A DNA stretch of 49,259 nucleotides from Mesorhizobium sp. B2-4-15 (GCF_006658505.1 NZ_VFUZ01000037.1:1-49259); one strand, 5' to 3'. Positions 38,447-48,067 are shown, counted from the stretch's first letter. The notes: generated from the sequence alone by a model not told the origin. A program made the numbers and translations.

Positions 38447-40384
38447 TTAGCGGTGAACGTGCGCTCCAGGAGTAAACTCAGCGACAGTGGATTTCAGAAG
38501 CCGGAGGGCGCCGGGCAAATCTTGGGCGTCAATCATGCGCTGCATTTCGTCGAAGATGCGCTCAATCAGTGCGAGTTCGATCGACCGTGCAGATGCCATC
38601 AGGATGCCCGACGCACCGGTCTGGCTCAAGGTTTCCTTGCTATCGAACAATTCCTCGTAGAGTTTTTCGCCAGGCCGAAGTCCGGTGTAGACTATCCGGA
38701 TGTCGGTGTCTGGGCGCCGCCCCGAAAGGCGGATGAGATTTCGAGCCAGATCCACGATCTTTACAGGCGAGCCCATGTCGAGAACGTAAATTCGGCCGCG
38801 TTCTTCTTGTTGCGCAGAGTTGTGCGCTGCCGCCTGCATGACGAGGAGGCAGGCTTCCGGAATAGTCATGAAAAAGCGCTCAATCTCTGGATCGGTAACT
38901 GTTACCGGCCCTCCGGCCTTGATCTGCTTTTCGAAAAGCGGGACCACAGATCCGGCTGACCCCAGGACGTTGCCGAATCGCACTGTGACAAAACGTGTGC
39001 TGTTGGTCTTCGAGTCGAGATCCATTGCCTGGCAGAACATCTCCGCCATCCGCTTGGTCGCGCCCATTACGCTGGTAGGATTTACGGCCTTGTCAGTCGA
39101 AACCATAATCATCTTGGGGACACCCGCACGGAGCGCCGCCTCGGCGACATTACGAGTCCCGATCGCATTGGTGAGAATACCTTCAAGCGGTTGAGCTTCA
39201 ATGATCGGCACATGCTTTAGTGCTGCAGCGTGGAAGATCACGTGGGGTCTGTGGCTCTGGACAACAGTGTTGACAGCCCCCTTTTCACGCACGTTGCAGA
39301 GGGAAGCATGGAGTTCGAAGTTGCGGCGTGCGCCAGAGAGCTCAGACTCAATGGAGTAAAGTGCATACTCGCTGGCGTCCACAAGAACGAGGCTCCGGGG
39401 GCTCAAGGCCGCAACCTGCCGCGCCAACTCGGATCCAATCGAACCGCCTGCGCCGGTGATCAGGACAGTCTTGCCTTCGATCATCGAGGCTATCTTAGGG
39501 GAGTCAAGCATAACGGGTTGCCGTTGTAAGAGGTCTTCCAACTTGATCGGACGCAGTTCGATTTCTGCATCGATCCTTTGCATGTCAAAGAGGTTCGGAA
39601 GCCTCAGGATTTCTACTTTCTGCCGGGCAGCGATTTCAACCAACGCTTCGATGCTGGCGTGCCGCTGATAATCATCGCGCGATCGTGTCAGGATTATCGC
39701 CTCGGGCCGGCGTCCCCTAGCCTCGAATTGATTGAGGATCTGCGGTAGTCTTTCCAATGGCCCTAATACAGGGACCCCGCGAATAGAACGCCCGGTCCTA
39801 CGGCCACGTTCGTCGATAATCGCCAGGACCTCGAAAGAGGCGCTGTTTCTCTCCTTGATGGTTCTCAGGAAGGCCTCAGCGTTATCTGTCGCTCCAATCA
39901 AGAGCACATGCTTGCCGGTGCCGCGATCGGCCAACCTCCCTCGAATGACATCGTGGCGATTCCGATAAAGCCGATACGCAGCACGCGGTCCGGCTAGGAG
40001 CACGATCAGGAAGGCCCAAGCGATAAGAATGGAAGAACGGGGGATCGAATTCAGTCGATCCAGCAGGAATTCGATCACAGTGAAACTGGCCACGGACAGG
40101 CTAGCCGCATAGGCTATTGCCAAGAAATCCGACAGCGACGCGTAGCGCCAAATACCTCGATTCAGCCCCAGCAAAAAACCGACGCCACTAACCACAATTC
40201 CGAAAAGAACAGCCGCATTCAAGAATACCGCTAGATTTTGAGCGACACCATCGAAATCCAACCTCAGCACGAAGGACAGCAGCATCGCGACAGCGCCCAT
40301 TACGCCATCGTGCATTAGCGCTAATCCTCGCAACAGCATCGGTCGAGAAATTGGTCGAGAGCGTTTCAGGTTGTCTTCGTTCAC
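38447..40384 (-). CDS. Polysaccharide biosynthesis NDP-sugar 4,6-dehydratase (CapD/WbpM/FlaA1 type)
   Basis: The 645-residue protein has four or five N-terminal membrane helices (ALMHDGVMGAVAMLLSFVLR, LAVFLNAAVLFGIVV, SILIAWAFLIVLLA), a CoA-binding-like domain (HVLLIGATDNAEAFLRTI), and a C-terminal extended SDR domain: VLITGAGGSIGSELARQV (NAD site), FHAAALKHVPIIE, STDKAVNPTSVMGATKR (active site, Lys kept, with Met in place of the family's usual Tyr), RFGNVLGSAGSVVPLFEKQI. Such enzymes convert UDP-GlcNAc-type sugars to 4-keto-6-deoxy intermediates for surface polysaccharide. The start is a GTG at 40384 without a good SD; ATGs at about residues 16 and 24 are alternatives. Confidence 0.9.
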   Translation of the reverse strand: MNEDNLKRSRPISRPMLLRGLALMHDGVMGAVAMLLSFVLRLDFDGVAQNLAVFLNAAVLFGIVVSGVGFLLGLNRGIWRYASLSDFLAIAYAASLSVASFTVIEFLLDRLNSIPRSSILIAWAFLIVLLAGPRAAYRLYRNRHDVIRGRLADRGTGKHVLLIGATDNAEAFLRTIKERNSASFEVLAIIDERGRRTGRSIRGVPVLGPLERLPQILNQFEARGRRPEAIILTRSRDDYQRHASIEALVEIAARQKVEILRLPNLFDMQRIDAEIELRPIKLEDLLQRQPVMLDSPKIASMIEGKTVLITGAGGSIGSELARQVAALSPRSLVLVDASEYALYSIESELSGARRNFELHASLCNVREKGAVNTVVQSHRPHVIFHAAALKHVPIIEAQPLEGILTNAIGTRNVAEAALRAGVPKMIMVSTDKAVNPTSVMGATKRMAEMFCQAMDLDSKTNSTRFVTVRFGNVLGSAGSVVPLFEKQIKAGGPVTVTDPEIERFFMTIPEACLLVMQAAAHNSAQQEERGRIYVLDMGSPVKIVDLARNLIRLSGRRPDTDIRIVYTGLRPGEKLYEELFDSKETLSQTGASGILMASARSIELALIERIFDEMQRMIDAQDLPGALRLLKSTVAEFTPGAHVHR

Positions 40385-40801
40385 CAGATAGGCCCGAACC
40401 GCTTCAGCGAAATATTTGGATAAGCGACGAGGATCCGGGCAAAAGGGTTCGGCACCGAAAACGGACTGAAGGTCGGCGATGTCGCGGCGGAATATTCATC
40501 GCAGGAGTGCCCATCTCGCAGAATACTGCCTGCGGTCCAACCGGTGCCGAAACGCGGAACGAGGTGAACGCCTGCTGGGTTTTCTGGGCTGTTGGTGGGC
40601 AAGCCACAAACGTCCGTCGCCAACAATTTCAAGCCATTTTCCCCCGAAATCGGTACATCTTTATTATATTTGATGCACCAGCTCGGCAAGCCGGCGATCA
40701 ACGGACCGATAAGCGCACGATTTTATCGAAATGCGGTCTGCAGTGCTCTTCACTGTTTTACGCGGGCCGGTGATGGCTGTCTCCCACCGGAGCGAGTACG
40801 T
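40385..40801. other. Intergenic stretch with an unsupported open frame
   Basis: A minus-strand frame (40381-40701, MIAGLPSWCIKYNKDVPIS...) ends with GTGA overlapping the dehydratase start, but its composition is not convincing and I recognise no family. Nothing else is supported. Confidence 0.4.
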
Positions 40802-41902
40802 TCAATTGGCCGTCTCATTCGCCTGTCGCCTCACTGCATCTATCAGGTCTCGTGTCGCTTGAGCGACCTTGGCAACCGGTAGTCGATGAACGCAGTAGAC
40901 GCCACCCGGGTTGCCGGGCTTGCACAAATCGGGCGCAACACACTGGCAAGGCAGCGGCGGCTCAACCGTCCGGTGAAGCACGCCCAAGGGCCCCCAGACG
41001 TCGGGTGGCGTGAGGCCATACAGGCCCACAACTGGGGTTCCGACCGACGCAGCCATGTGCATTGGGCCGCTCTCGTTTCCCAGAAAGATAAACGCATCTG
41101 CAAGCAAAGCAGTTAGGGTCTCAAGCGAGACCTTACCAACAACGCTCACCAAAGGTGACATTGCCACGTTTAAGATTGCTTGCTCGGTTGCCCTTTCATC
41201 AGGTCCACCAACCAGCAGTGACCGCAGGCCCGTCGTTATATAAACCTCGTCGATTACCGCAGCGAACCGTTCAGGTTGCCAACGCCGCCCTTCGAAGCTT
41301 GCTCCAGCGTGTACTGCGACGAAAGCTTTTATAGCCAGATTGCTTCGAGTCAGAACCCGGGCAGACGCGCTTCGCCCGACTGGTGTAGGTTCAAGCCTCG
41401 GTGTCACTTCGCGTGGTTCGATCCCAAGCGCTTTAAGCGGGGACAGATATCGGTACAAATAGTGCGCGCCTCCATGGCCGAAGGCTTCAGCAAATATGTT
41501 AGCAGGCTGAACTTCCCAAAATTTCAGGGGCCTCTCCGGGGGATTGTATCCGACGCGCAGCGGGGCCCCGATTGACCTGTGTACTATCCTTGATGTCTTC
41601 GAGTCAGCCACATCAATGGTGAGATCGAATTTTCGGCGGCGGAGGTCAGCGACCAAGCATGAATATTCCTTCACTCGCTGAAGCAGGCTTCTACCAGCAC
41701 TTCGACGCTCGAATCCGATGGCCACGTCTGCGATATTTTGGCTGACTACGAAGTCCCGCAGGCCAGGAGCGCAAAGCATGGCTATCGCAGCGTTTGGGTA
41801 AGCGAGGCGCAGATTTCGCACGAGCACCGACGTCAGAATGACGTCTCCGATGTACTTCGTCTGAATAACGAGAATGGACTTGATAGTCTGCCGATCAACC
41901 AT
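40802..41902 (-). CDS. Glycosyltransferase family 9 (heptosyltransferase-like)
   Basis: The roughly 366-residue protein shows GT9 landmarks: SILVIQTKYIGDVILTSVLV (N-terminal motif with catalytic Asp), LTIDVADSKTSRIVHR, FVAVHAGASFEGRRWQPERF (donor-site G and RWPxE-like motif), LVGGPDERATEQAIL, and FLGNESGPMHMAASVGTPVV (nucleotide-binding motif). It adds a sugar, probably a heptose, to LPS core or similar glycan. ATG at 41902 (MVDRQTIKS) is preferred over the frame start at 41917. It belongs to the surface-polysaccharide group. Confidence 0.9.
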   Translation of the reverse strand: MVDRQTIKSILVIQTKYIGDVILTSVLVRNLRLAYPNAAIAMLCAPGLRDFVVSQNIADVAIGFERRSAGRSLLQRVKEYSCLVADLRRRKFDLTIDVADSKTSRIVHRSIGAPLRVGYNPPERPLKFWEVQPANIFAEAFGHGGAHYLYRYLSPLKALGIEPREVTPRLEPTPVGRSASARVLTRSNLAIKAFVAVHAGASFEGRRWQPERFAAVIDEVYITTGLRSLLVGGPDERATEQAILNVAMSPLVSVVGKVSLETLTALLADAFIFLGNESGPMHMAASVGTPVVGLYGLTPPDVWGPLGVLHRTVEPPLPCQCVAPDLCKPGNPGGVYCVHRLPVAKVAQATRDLIDAVRRQANETAN

Positions 41903-42068
41903 CGAGATATTCAGCACGCCGACCTCCCGAAGGGCGGGTGATATTCATCATTGCTCGGCTCGTGGCTCGAAGTAATGGATGTTGTTCTGTTCAACAGCGA
42001 CGCGATGTCGTCTTTGCTATAAAGTTCTGGAACAGTCGCCATATTGCGAGATTCCTAAGAAACACTCG

Positions 42069-42767
42069 TCATGGCATCTGTCCCTGCCACAAGGGCAATC
42101 CAGTTTCTGCAGCGAAGTCTCTATCCTCTGCGTAGATCGGCTCGCCTCTTCTCACTACCAGTCGAAGCAAATCCGCATCTTCGTCGGCATGATATCGAAA
42201 GGCATTTCGGGTGTCGTACCCATGCCCGGCCTGGGACAGCGAAAACCCGCTGACTACAACAGGAGCGAAACCGGCGAAGCGCGCCAGCATAATAGCGAAG
42301 GCTCCGGTGGAGATTTTCCGGTGCCAGCGGTGGGACACATGATATTTGCCGCTAAGCCGCCAGACGATGTTGGCAAGTTGCCATTTGGTGAGCGCTTGCA
42401 AGGTGTCATAACGATAGTTGAAGGTGCTACAACCGGTTTTCAGCTTGTCCTCAACGTTCGGCCAAACCGGTATGATCAGATGTTTTGCCTGCCGTCCTTT
42501 TAACAAATCGCGCTTGTAAAGGTCCTGTTCGCCCTCGCCGACTACAATGCCGCGGCGGATGACGGCGATATCAGGAACGGGGAGGCCGAAGGTTTCCGCC
42601 AAAAGCTGGGAAGCATTGACGGTCACAAGTGTCCAATCGGCATCATGTCCCTCCGGGAGGCGAAAGTTCGGCGCCGACCCCATCACCAAGGCGGGACCCG
42701 TGACCCTGGGCAAGCGAAGAATTGGCTTTGAGAAGGTTGGCAAGAGTTTCAAAAGCGGAGTTTTCAT
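42069..42767 (-). CDS. Hypothetical protein, possible sialyltransferase-like glycosyltransferase
   Basis: The 232-residue protein begins MKTPLLKLLPTFSKPILRL and contains ALVMGSAPNFRLPEGHDADW, TLVTVNASQ and PVVVSGFSLSQAGHGYD. The G(S/N)xPN...NAS(Q) and VSGFSL layout recalls GT42-type or capsular glycosyltransferases, but similarity is only at the pattern level. It overlaps the next gene by four bases (ATGA), so both are translated together in surface-glycan synthesis. Confidence 0.55.
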   Translation of the reverse strand: MKTPLLKLLPTFSKPILRLPRVTGPALVMGSAPNFRLPEGHDADWTLVTVNASQLLAETFGLPVPDIAVIRRGIVVGEGEQDLYKRDLLKGRQAKHLIIPVWPNVEDKLKTGCSTFNYRYDTLQALTKWQLANIVWRLSGKYHVSHRWHRKISTGAFAIMLARFAGFAPVVVSGFSLSQAGHGYDTRNAFRYHADEDADLLRLVVRRGEPIYAEDRDFAAETGLPLWQGQMP

Positions 42768-43510
42768 GCGGGAATCTGAACCGCCTGTTCCTCAAACGCA
42801 CGCAGAATGCTCTCTTCTCGGCTCCACAATTCGTCCCATTGCGTGGCGCCAGACCAGCCCGCAAACCAAGGACCGCCGAGCGTGTAGTGCGCCAGCGAGA
42901 CATCGGCGGGGTCGAGTTCCGAAGCCGAAGCCCCTACGAGGTAGTTCCATGCCAAAGGTAATTCCCCGATCTCATGGTCCTCAAGCCATTTGAAGGCGTG
43001 GAGGTCACGTCCAGGCCAGGTATTGAGCATCTCGTTGGTCAGCCGTTTGTTGGAGGGATGATCTAGATTCCACAAAACGACCGACGACCAGTTTTTGCGG
43101 CGATAGAACGTCTGCGTTTGTCCGTCCATTTTGACCGCTTCGGATTCGCGTTGCTGGTGCTTAACCGCCATAATCGCGTAGGAAGGATCGACTAGGTCGA
43201 GCAGCTTGGCTGGATCCTTCAGAAACAGGACGTCACAATCGCAGAACATGGCCCAGCCGCCTTGCCTCACAAACGGAATGGCAAAGCGCGATATGGCAAA
43301 CTCGGTCGCCATCGGTGCCTCGGAAATCGGGCACCAGAGCTTACCATCACGAACCACCATCGGTCGCTTCATGATTCCTTGGGCTTCAAGCTCTTTGAGC
43401 ACGAGGGGCTGTATCTGCAACGGCGTGCTTGTCCGCCGATAGGCGCTCCATCGCGCTACGTCTAGAACTCGGGATTCGCGCGGGTCATACCCAATGTAGA
43501 TTGGTATCAT
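42764..43510 (-). CDS. Glycosyltransferase, GT8-like
   Basis: The 248-residue protein starts MIPIYIGYDPRESRVLDVAR and carries a D-x-D motif for nucleotide-sugar and metal binding (MFCDCDVLFLKDP), plus GELPLAWNYLVGAS and AHYTLGGPWFAGW, typical of bacterial GT8-like enzymes that transfer hexose from a UDP donor. It is probably the first gene of a two-gene unit with the previous one. Confidence 0.75.
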   Translation of the reverse strand: MIPIYIGYDPRESRVLDVARWSAYRRTSTPLQIQPLVLKELEAQGIMKRPMVVRDGKLWCPISEAPMATEFAISRFAIPFVRQGGWAMFCDCDVLFLKDPAKLLDLVDPSYAIMAVKHQQRESEAVKMDGQTQTFYRRKNWSSVVLWNLDHPSNKRLTNEMLNTWPGRDLHAFKWLEDHEIGELPLAWNYLVGASASELDPADVSLAHYTLGGPWFAGWSGATQWDELWSREESILRAFEEQAVQIPA

Positions 43511-43589
43511 GTGGCAACTCTATATTGGTGCGGATTTACTCGAATTAAGCAGGGAATCACTGCAAGCGGAAGACCCGAAGTACAGCGGA

Positions 43590-43732
43590 GCACTTCTTCG
43601 CGGTGGCGACCGGTGCACGGTGATCGGCACCAAATGCGCTATCGGGAAAGATCTCGGGAGAAGCGGGCCACGGCCTCCCCGTCCTTGTCGTACCAGGGGA
43701 AAATCGTAGTCTTCCTTTCGATCTGAAGTCAT
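43590..43732 (-). pseudogene. VOC-family (PhnB-like) protein remnant
   Basis: Two frames together read KTTIFPWYDKDGEAVARFSR, DL and then FPDSAFGADHRAPVA. This is the N-terminal part of PhnB-like VOC proteins (TT-x-x-F-x-WFD-x-x-AEEA-x-x-FY-x-x-x-FPDS-x-x-G-x-x-HRAP). A frameshift and stop are present and the remainder is missing. Confidence 0.55.
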
Positions 43733-43849
43733 GGTTCCGTCCTCGTTTCCCACCACCCTCTGAAATAGGTCGCCAACTGGTTTTCTCCACCTTGTGGAAG
43801 AAAGACGGCAGACGCAGCTAACCGCTCCGCGTCAGAACCCGAGAGCGCG

Positions 43850-44089
43850 GCGGGCAAGTTCACCTATGCCGAACTCGAAGAGAACGACGAGGACCTGAAG
43901 AAGCTCCGGACCTGGTTCGAGAAGATCCGCAAGCTCGATTTCTATGCTGCATCTTTGGGTGCACAGGCCGACGAACGGCTCGCGCGCTGCGAGATGCTTC
44001 GCGACGAGTTTGCGCGGCAGGCCTTCGATGTTCAGGACGAGAAGCGGGCGGCAAACGGAGGGCGCGGCGGGGCTAACCACAGGACGTGA
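43850..44089 (+). pseudogene. ChrB (chromate-resistance regulator) remnant
   Basis: The open frame, without a start codon, reads GKFTYAELEENDEDLKKLRT, WFEKIRKLDFYAASLGAQAD and ERLARCEMLRDEFARQAFD. This corresponds to the end of the ChrB N-terminal domain (FAELEENE-x-DL-x-KL-x-RW-x-x-KI-x-x-RD-FF... L-x-x-C-x-x-x-L-x-x-FA). No ChrA or remaining ChrB is seen, so this is a scrap. Confidence 0.6.
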
Positions 44090-44248
44090 GGCCAAATGAC
44101 CGCGTTTCTTCGCCTGAAGACGGCACTCGATCGGCTGGAGCACCGCGAGCGCACACCCAGCGGAGCCGGATGCGCAGCGTGTCCCGAGGTCCTGGTTCGC
44201 GAATTATGGCCTCTTTTTTGGTGCGCATCCGGGCGGGCGCTCGGCAGT

Positions 44249-46417
44249 CTACCGTTGACCCGGATTTCCTTCGCTCGCGCCTCGGGCGACGAGTGACGCG
44301 AATACGGGCTCATACAGATAGGCGAGGCTTCGTGCCGCACTGCCCGTAAGATGGTCGGCATCCTTGTAGAGCGGCATGCCGTCGCGGACAGCCTCGCAGT
44401 GCCCTTTGCTGCAGAATGCGGGAAGCGGATCGACAATCCGAGCGCCGTACTTTGCCGCCAGGTCTGCCAGAATCGCGCGCGAGAGAGCCTGCCGTTTCGC
44501 GATATAGTCCCAGGGCGGAGCGATATCGGTCGAGCCGCCCGTGAGCATTGCCCGCGCGGCAGCCTCGGGAACGTAGCGGCCCATCTCAGGCACATCCATG
44601 ACCAGCACGACCTTTGTGCCTTGCCGCGTGAGGTCGGCCATCAGCCGGTCGAGGGCTTCGCCGATCTGCGCGGATTTGTCCTCGAGTGGCGGGGGCATCG
44701 AGGCGTCGAAGAAGACCCCCTCATGGGGAAGTTCGCTGTCGTGCACGTATTTGGGCCAGTAGGCCACGAGGAATACAAGCGGGATCTGGCGGGCAGCGAT
44801 CAGCCCGCGGACCGCCGCGTTGAATTCCAGGCAGCCCTGCTCGTCGCTTGGGTTGGAAGGCTGCAGGTCGGGAAGCGGCGGACAGCCGTCACGGCCCGCG
44901 AAAAGGCCGGATATTCCTGTCTTGGCCGCGGCAACATCGACCGCGGGGGCCATTGCGGCGGAATGAGAGTCGCCCCAGACCAGAAAAGCCGGATCTGCCT
45001 GTCTTTTCGCTCCAACTGTGCAGAGCTTTCCGGAACCGATGTCCTCCAGCGTCGGGCGGATGTTGCCGCGGGAGTGCTCGAGGCAACCGGATTGACCGAA
45101 GCGGCTGACGTCGTAGGTCGCAGCGTAGACCATGCGCACAACCGCCGGCAGCCTCGACGGCAGACCGCCTTCCCTGGCGACGTAAGATCCGAATCCGATC
45201 GCTGCGGCCATCGCAGTGGCCGCGGCTGCGAACAAGGCCCTGCGGCCGACACGGCTGGCGCCGCCGCGGAAGGGCTTTTCGATAAAGCGCCATGAGAGAG
45301 CGCCAAGAATGATGGAGCAGCCAACGATTACGCCGCCTTGGGCCACCGACGGCTTGTGGCCGAGGATGTAAGGCGTGAAGACGATGAGGGGCCAGTGCCA
45401 GAGATACAGGGAATAGGAAATCAGGCCGACAGAAACCACGACCGGCATCTGCAGCGCTCGACCGATCGCGCCGTCTGCGGCACGAGCGTGGATAACCAGC
45501 CCAGCCCCGAGGCACGGGAGCAACGCAGCAAGGCCGGGGAACGGCATTCCTTCGCCGAAAGTAAAAACTGCAACGGCAATCATGCCTATACCCAGCGCAG
45601 CCAGCGCTTGCCGTGTGAGCGGCCGCGACAGCGGCGGCGCGATCTTGAAGGCCAGCAGAACGCCAAGCAGCAACTCCCAGGCGCGAAACTGCGACAGGAA
45701 GAAAGCGCCCGTCGGCCATTGAAACACGCTCCAGGCGCTCGCTGCGAGCGATGCGACAAACAGTGCTGAAAGCACCGCGACGGTCCGGCTGCGGCCAAAT
45801 CTGCCGAGTGTCATCAGCAGTATGGGAAAGACAATGTAGAACTGTTCCTCGACAGCAAGCGACCACGTATGAAGCAGCGGCTTCATCTGGGCGCCTATGT
45901 CGAAATATCCGCTTTCCTTCACGAACTGGATGTTCGAAGTGAAAAGGGCGGTCGTCCACATGCTGCGCCCGAGATATTTGAACTCCTCCGGCATGAAGAA
46001 CATCCAGGCGCCAACGGCACAGGCCGCAATCATGGCGAACAGTGCCGGGAAGATTCGCCGGATGCGCCGTTCGTAAAAACGCAGCAGGCTGAAGTCGCCT
46101 TCGGCGATCTCGCCTGCAATCAGCGATGCGATCAAATATCCGGAAATGACGAAGAACACGTCGACGCCGACGAAGCCGCCTTGGAAGCCGGGAATGCCTG
46201 CGTGGTACAGAATCACCGGGAGCACGGCGATCGCTCGAAGCCCGTCGATGTCGGCACGATAGGGCACCCGGCCCGGCGAAGGTTGCAGCGTTGGTGTTTG
46301 CGCGATCTGACTCGGCAATACAACGTTCAACGCGATTCTCCTGGGGGTTGCCGGCGGAGTGCTTCTGTCGTGCGAATGTGACCGTTGTGGAGCGGAAGCG
46401 TGACTCAATCGCAGCAC
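44249..46417 (-). CDS. OafA-type membrane O-acyltransferase with C-terminal SGNH domain
   Basis: The 722-residue protein has an acyltransferase-3 domain of about ten membrane helices (PYRADIDGLRAIAVLPVILY with the conserved Arg, then VGVDVFFVISGYLIASLI, RRIRRIFPALF, HTWSLAVEEQFYIVFPILL, YSLYLWHWPLIVF) followed by a periplasmic SGNH-hydrolase domain (FLVWGDSHSAAMAPAVD; GNESG-like blocks; KDADHLTGSAAR with catalytic Asp-His). Such enzymes O-acetylate surface polysaccharide or peptidoglycan. The start is uncertain: the open frame begins at 46417, before a hydrophilic leader. Confidence 0.92.
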   Translation of the reverse strand: MLRLSHASAPQRSHSHDRSTPPATPRRIALNVVLPSQIAQTPTLQPSPGRVPYRADIDGLRAIAVLPVILYHAGIPGFQGGFVGVDVFFVISGYLIASLIAGEIAEGDFSLLRFYERRIRRIFPALFAMIAACAVGAWMFFMPEEFKYLGRSMWTTALFTSNIQFVKESGYFDIGAQMKPLLHTWSLAVEEQFYIVFPILLMTLGRFGRSRTVAVLSALFVASLAASAWSVFQWPTGAFFLSQFRAWELLLGVLLAFKIAPPLSRPLTRQALAALGIGMIAVAVFTFGEGMPFPGLAALLPCLGAGLVIHARAADGAIGRALQMPVVVSVGLISYSLYLWHWPLIVFTPYILGHKPSVAQGGVIVGCSIILGALSWRFIEKPFRGGASRVGRRALFAAAATAMAAAIGFGSYVAREGGLPSRLPAVVRMVYAATYDVSRFGQSGCLEHSRGNIRPTLEDIGSGKLCTVGAKRQADPAFLVWGDSHSAAMAPAVDVAAAKTGISGLFAGRDGCPPLPDLQPSNPSDEQGCLEFNAAVRGLIAARQIPLVFLVAYWPKYVHDSELPHEGVFFDASMPPPLEDKSAQIGEALDRLMADLTRQGTKVVLVMDVPEMGRYVPEAAARAMLTGGSTDIAPPWDYIAKRQALSRAILADLAAKYGARIVDPLPAFCSKGHCEAVRDGMPLYKDADHLTGSAARSLAYLYEPVFASLVARGASEGNPGQR

Positions 46418-46616
46418 TCCATGTTGAAGTCAACTATGCCGGATGCGGTGGGACACCAGGCGGGTGACCCCATGGAGCACGCCAATGACATCTGCCGCGA
46501 CCCGACCCAACGAGTACCGCACGCTTTGGAAACGATCGGCGGCTTCCGGGATAATGGTTCGGCAGGCCGATCGGCAACAGGTGGGCGCAATGCAGACTTT
46601 GCTGGTCTGACGCCTG

Positions 46617-46910
46617 TCATTCCCCGCTATCTTCGTCGTCGTTTCCATCGTTGGGTTGATAGCGCTGAACTGGTTCGGTCGATTGCTCATCAATGTACGC
46701 CTGGCAGCCCTCGTTGAAAGACCGGCTATTCCCGTCGCAATCGCTTTCGTCGGTGATGTCGTTCCTTTGCGCCCAATTGTACCCTGCCTGATGCCCCGAG
46801 CAGCCGTCACTGCAATTGTAGCCATAAAACATCTCTTGCGCGTTTGCCGGAGCCACGAGTGGGCTGGCCAATGCTACGGAACCTGCGGCGATAAGGATTC
46901 GAATGTTCAT
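46617..46910 (-). CDS. Small secreted Cys-containing protein
   Basis: The 97-residue product has a Sec signal peptide (MNIRILIAAGSVALASPLVA, cleaved near NAQ) and a mature part with GYNCSDGCSGHQAGYNWAQR, then CDGNSRSFNEGCQAYIDE and an acidic tail. The four Cys suggest disulphides. The ATG at 46910 has GGAGC upstream. Similar small proteins are common in rhizobia; function unknown. Confidence 0.75.
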   Translation of the reverse strand: MNIRILIAAGSVALASPLVAPANAQEMFYGYNCSDGCSGHQAGYNWAQRNDITDESDCDGNSRSFNEGCQAYIDEQSTEPVQRYQPNDGNDDEDSGE

Positions 46911-47031
46911 GAAATGCTCCAAACAGCGTTCGACGCTGGGTTTGTTTTGGCGACCCAGGCGAAGGTGAGGCTGGCTACGGGGAGGCGACCTCCCCGAGCG
47001 TGGCGACGTTTGCGCCGCCCTTCTCAACTTC

Positions 47032-47373
47032 TCAATAGTCCCAGCCATCATCATAAAACGGCGGATAATTGGGAATGACCCGGATGATCGGCCGCGGGCG
47101 ATAATAGCGCCCGTAGTATGGCGGCTCGTAAGTCCGGAAGATCCGCCGATAGTGGTCGTAGCGGTGGTGCCGGTCATAATGCCGATATTCTCTATGTTTG
47201 TGCCCCCTTTGCGGTCGGACGCAGTAGCCGTCCCGGGTCAGGTATGCACACGTCACACGCGCCTGCTGGATCAAGCGATCGTGGGCCGGCGCGTCGATCG
47301 AGAGCGGCGCTGCGTGAGCGCTAAATGTCAACGACAAAATCGCGCTGGCCAAGGCAAGAACCGACAATTTCAT
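47032..47373 (-). CDS. Small secreted His/Tyr/Arg-rich protein
   Basis: The 113-residue product has a Sec signal (MKLSVLALASAILSLTFSAH ending AHAA) followed by CAYLTRDGYC and a stretch rich in His, Arg and Tyr (HREYRHYDRHHRYDHYRRIF), then a Pro/Tyr-rich end. Such proteins may bind metal or associate with the envelope. No family name assigned. The gap 47374-47558 shows no gene. Confidence 0.7.
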   Translation of the reverse strand: MKLSVLALASAILSLTFSAHAAPLSIDAPAHDRLIQQARVTCAYLTRDGYCVRPQRGHKHREYRHYDRHHRYDHYRRIFRTYEPPYYGRYYRPRPIIRVIPNYPPFYDDGWDY

Positions 47374-47558
47374 CGACCTCTCCGTCGTCTCCGATCTAGC
47401 TGACCAACGCCTCGATTCTGGACGATTTAGGGCGACAAGAAATCACTTTGTTTTTCGGCTGCACATATGAGCTGAACCATATGCTTCCCTTTGCTCATGG
47501 GCGGCGCCAGGGAGCGCGCGACAGTTCGGCGGCGTAGGAGAGCGGCCGGCGGCCTGAC

Positions 47559-47843
47559 CTAATTTACTTCGCAGGGATGCTGAACCCGAAATTTCAACAG
47601 ATCTGCCACGACCTTTTGGTTTTCATCGTCGGCAAGCGGCATCGAACGCAAAATTGCCAGAAGCTGCGGACTGCACTCGAAAATTATGTCCCTCGCTATC
47701 AAGTCTGCACGGCCACAAACATGCTCGAATTTAGGGATGCTGGCTGCAAGACAAGCGTCATAGGCTTCTCTCAGCGTTTCGGCTTCAGCGGTCCCGGAAG
47801 ATACCGCCGCGACAACCAACAGACAGGTGGTGGCCGCCCTCAT
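47559..47843 (-). CDS. Small secreted hypothetical protein
   Basis: The product of about 94 residues begins MRAATTCLLVVAAVSSGTAE (signal peptide) and then LREAYDACLAASIPKFEHVC, with four Cys in the mature part and RVQHPCEVN at the end. A GTG one codon earlier could also serve as start. Probably periplasmic and disulphide-bonded. Function unknown. Confidence 0.7.
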   Translation of the reverse strand: MRAATTCLLVVAAVSSGTAEAETLREAYDACLAASIPKFEHVCGRADLIARDIIFECSPQLLAILRSMPLADDENQKVVADLLKFRVQHPCEVN

Positions 47844-48029
47844 CACCGTAGATCACTCTGAAATGCTCATGACTTCCTCAGCCTCACGCCGGCGCAAAAA
47901 CCGCTGCAACAGCCACGAAAGCTCGGCTGCGCATGTTCCCCTCCCTTTTCCCCAAAGGCACCATCGCGCCGGCCATGGTCAAACGCAAGCTTGGCGCTCG
48001 GGGCCCACTGTCATAACGAAATTATATCC

Positions 48030-48051
48030 GGGCTTATGGCCCCATAAGCCC
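48030..48051. repeat. 22-base near-perfect palindrome
   Basis: GGGCTTATGG (48030-48039) and CCATAAGCCC (48042-48051) are exact reverse complements with only CC between. A two-base centre suits a dimeric DNA-binding protein or recombination site better than an RNA hairpin. It precedes the open frame that follows. No other feature explains it. Confidence 0.65.
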
Positions 48052-48067
48052 ACCCGGTACCAACTTC

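Noticed and set aside
40381..40701. 107-codon frame ending at the dehydratase start (GTGA)
   Set aside because: The overlap is suggestive, but composition, lack of SD and lack of family resemblance do not support a gene.
44096..44296. Small plus-strand frame with CxxC after the ChrB remnant
   Set aside because: It runs into the antisense of the acyltransferase gene; only its first 40 residues look protein-like.
44889..46433. 514-codon minus-strand frame
   Set aside because: It overlaps the OafA-type acyltransferase in another frame and lacks membrane or domain patterns.
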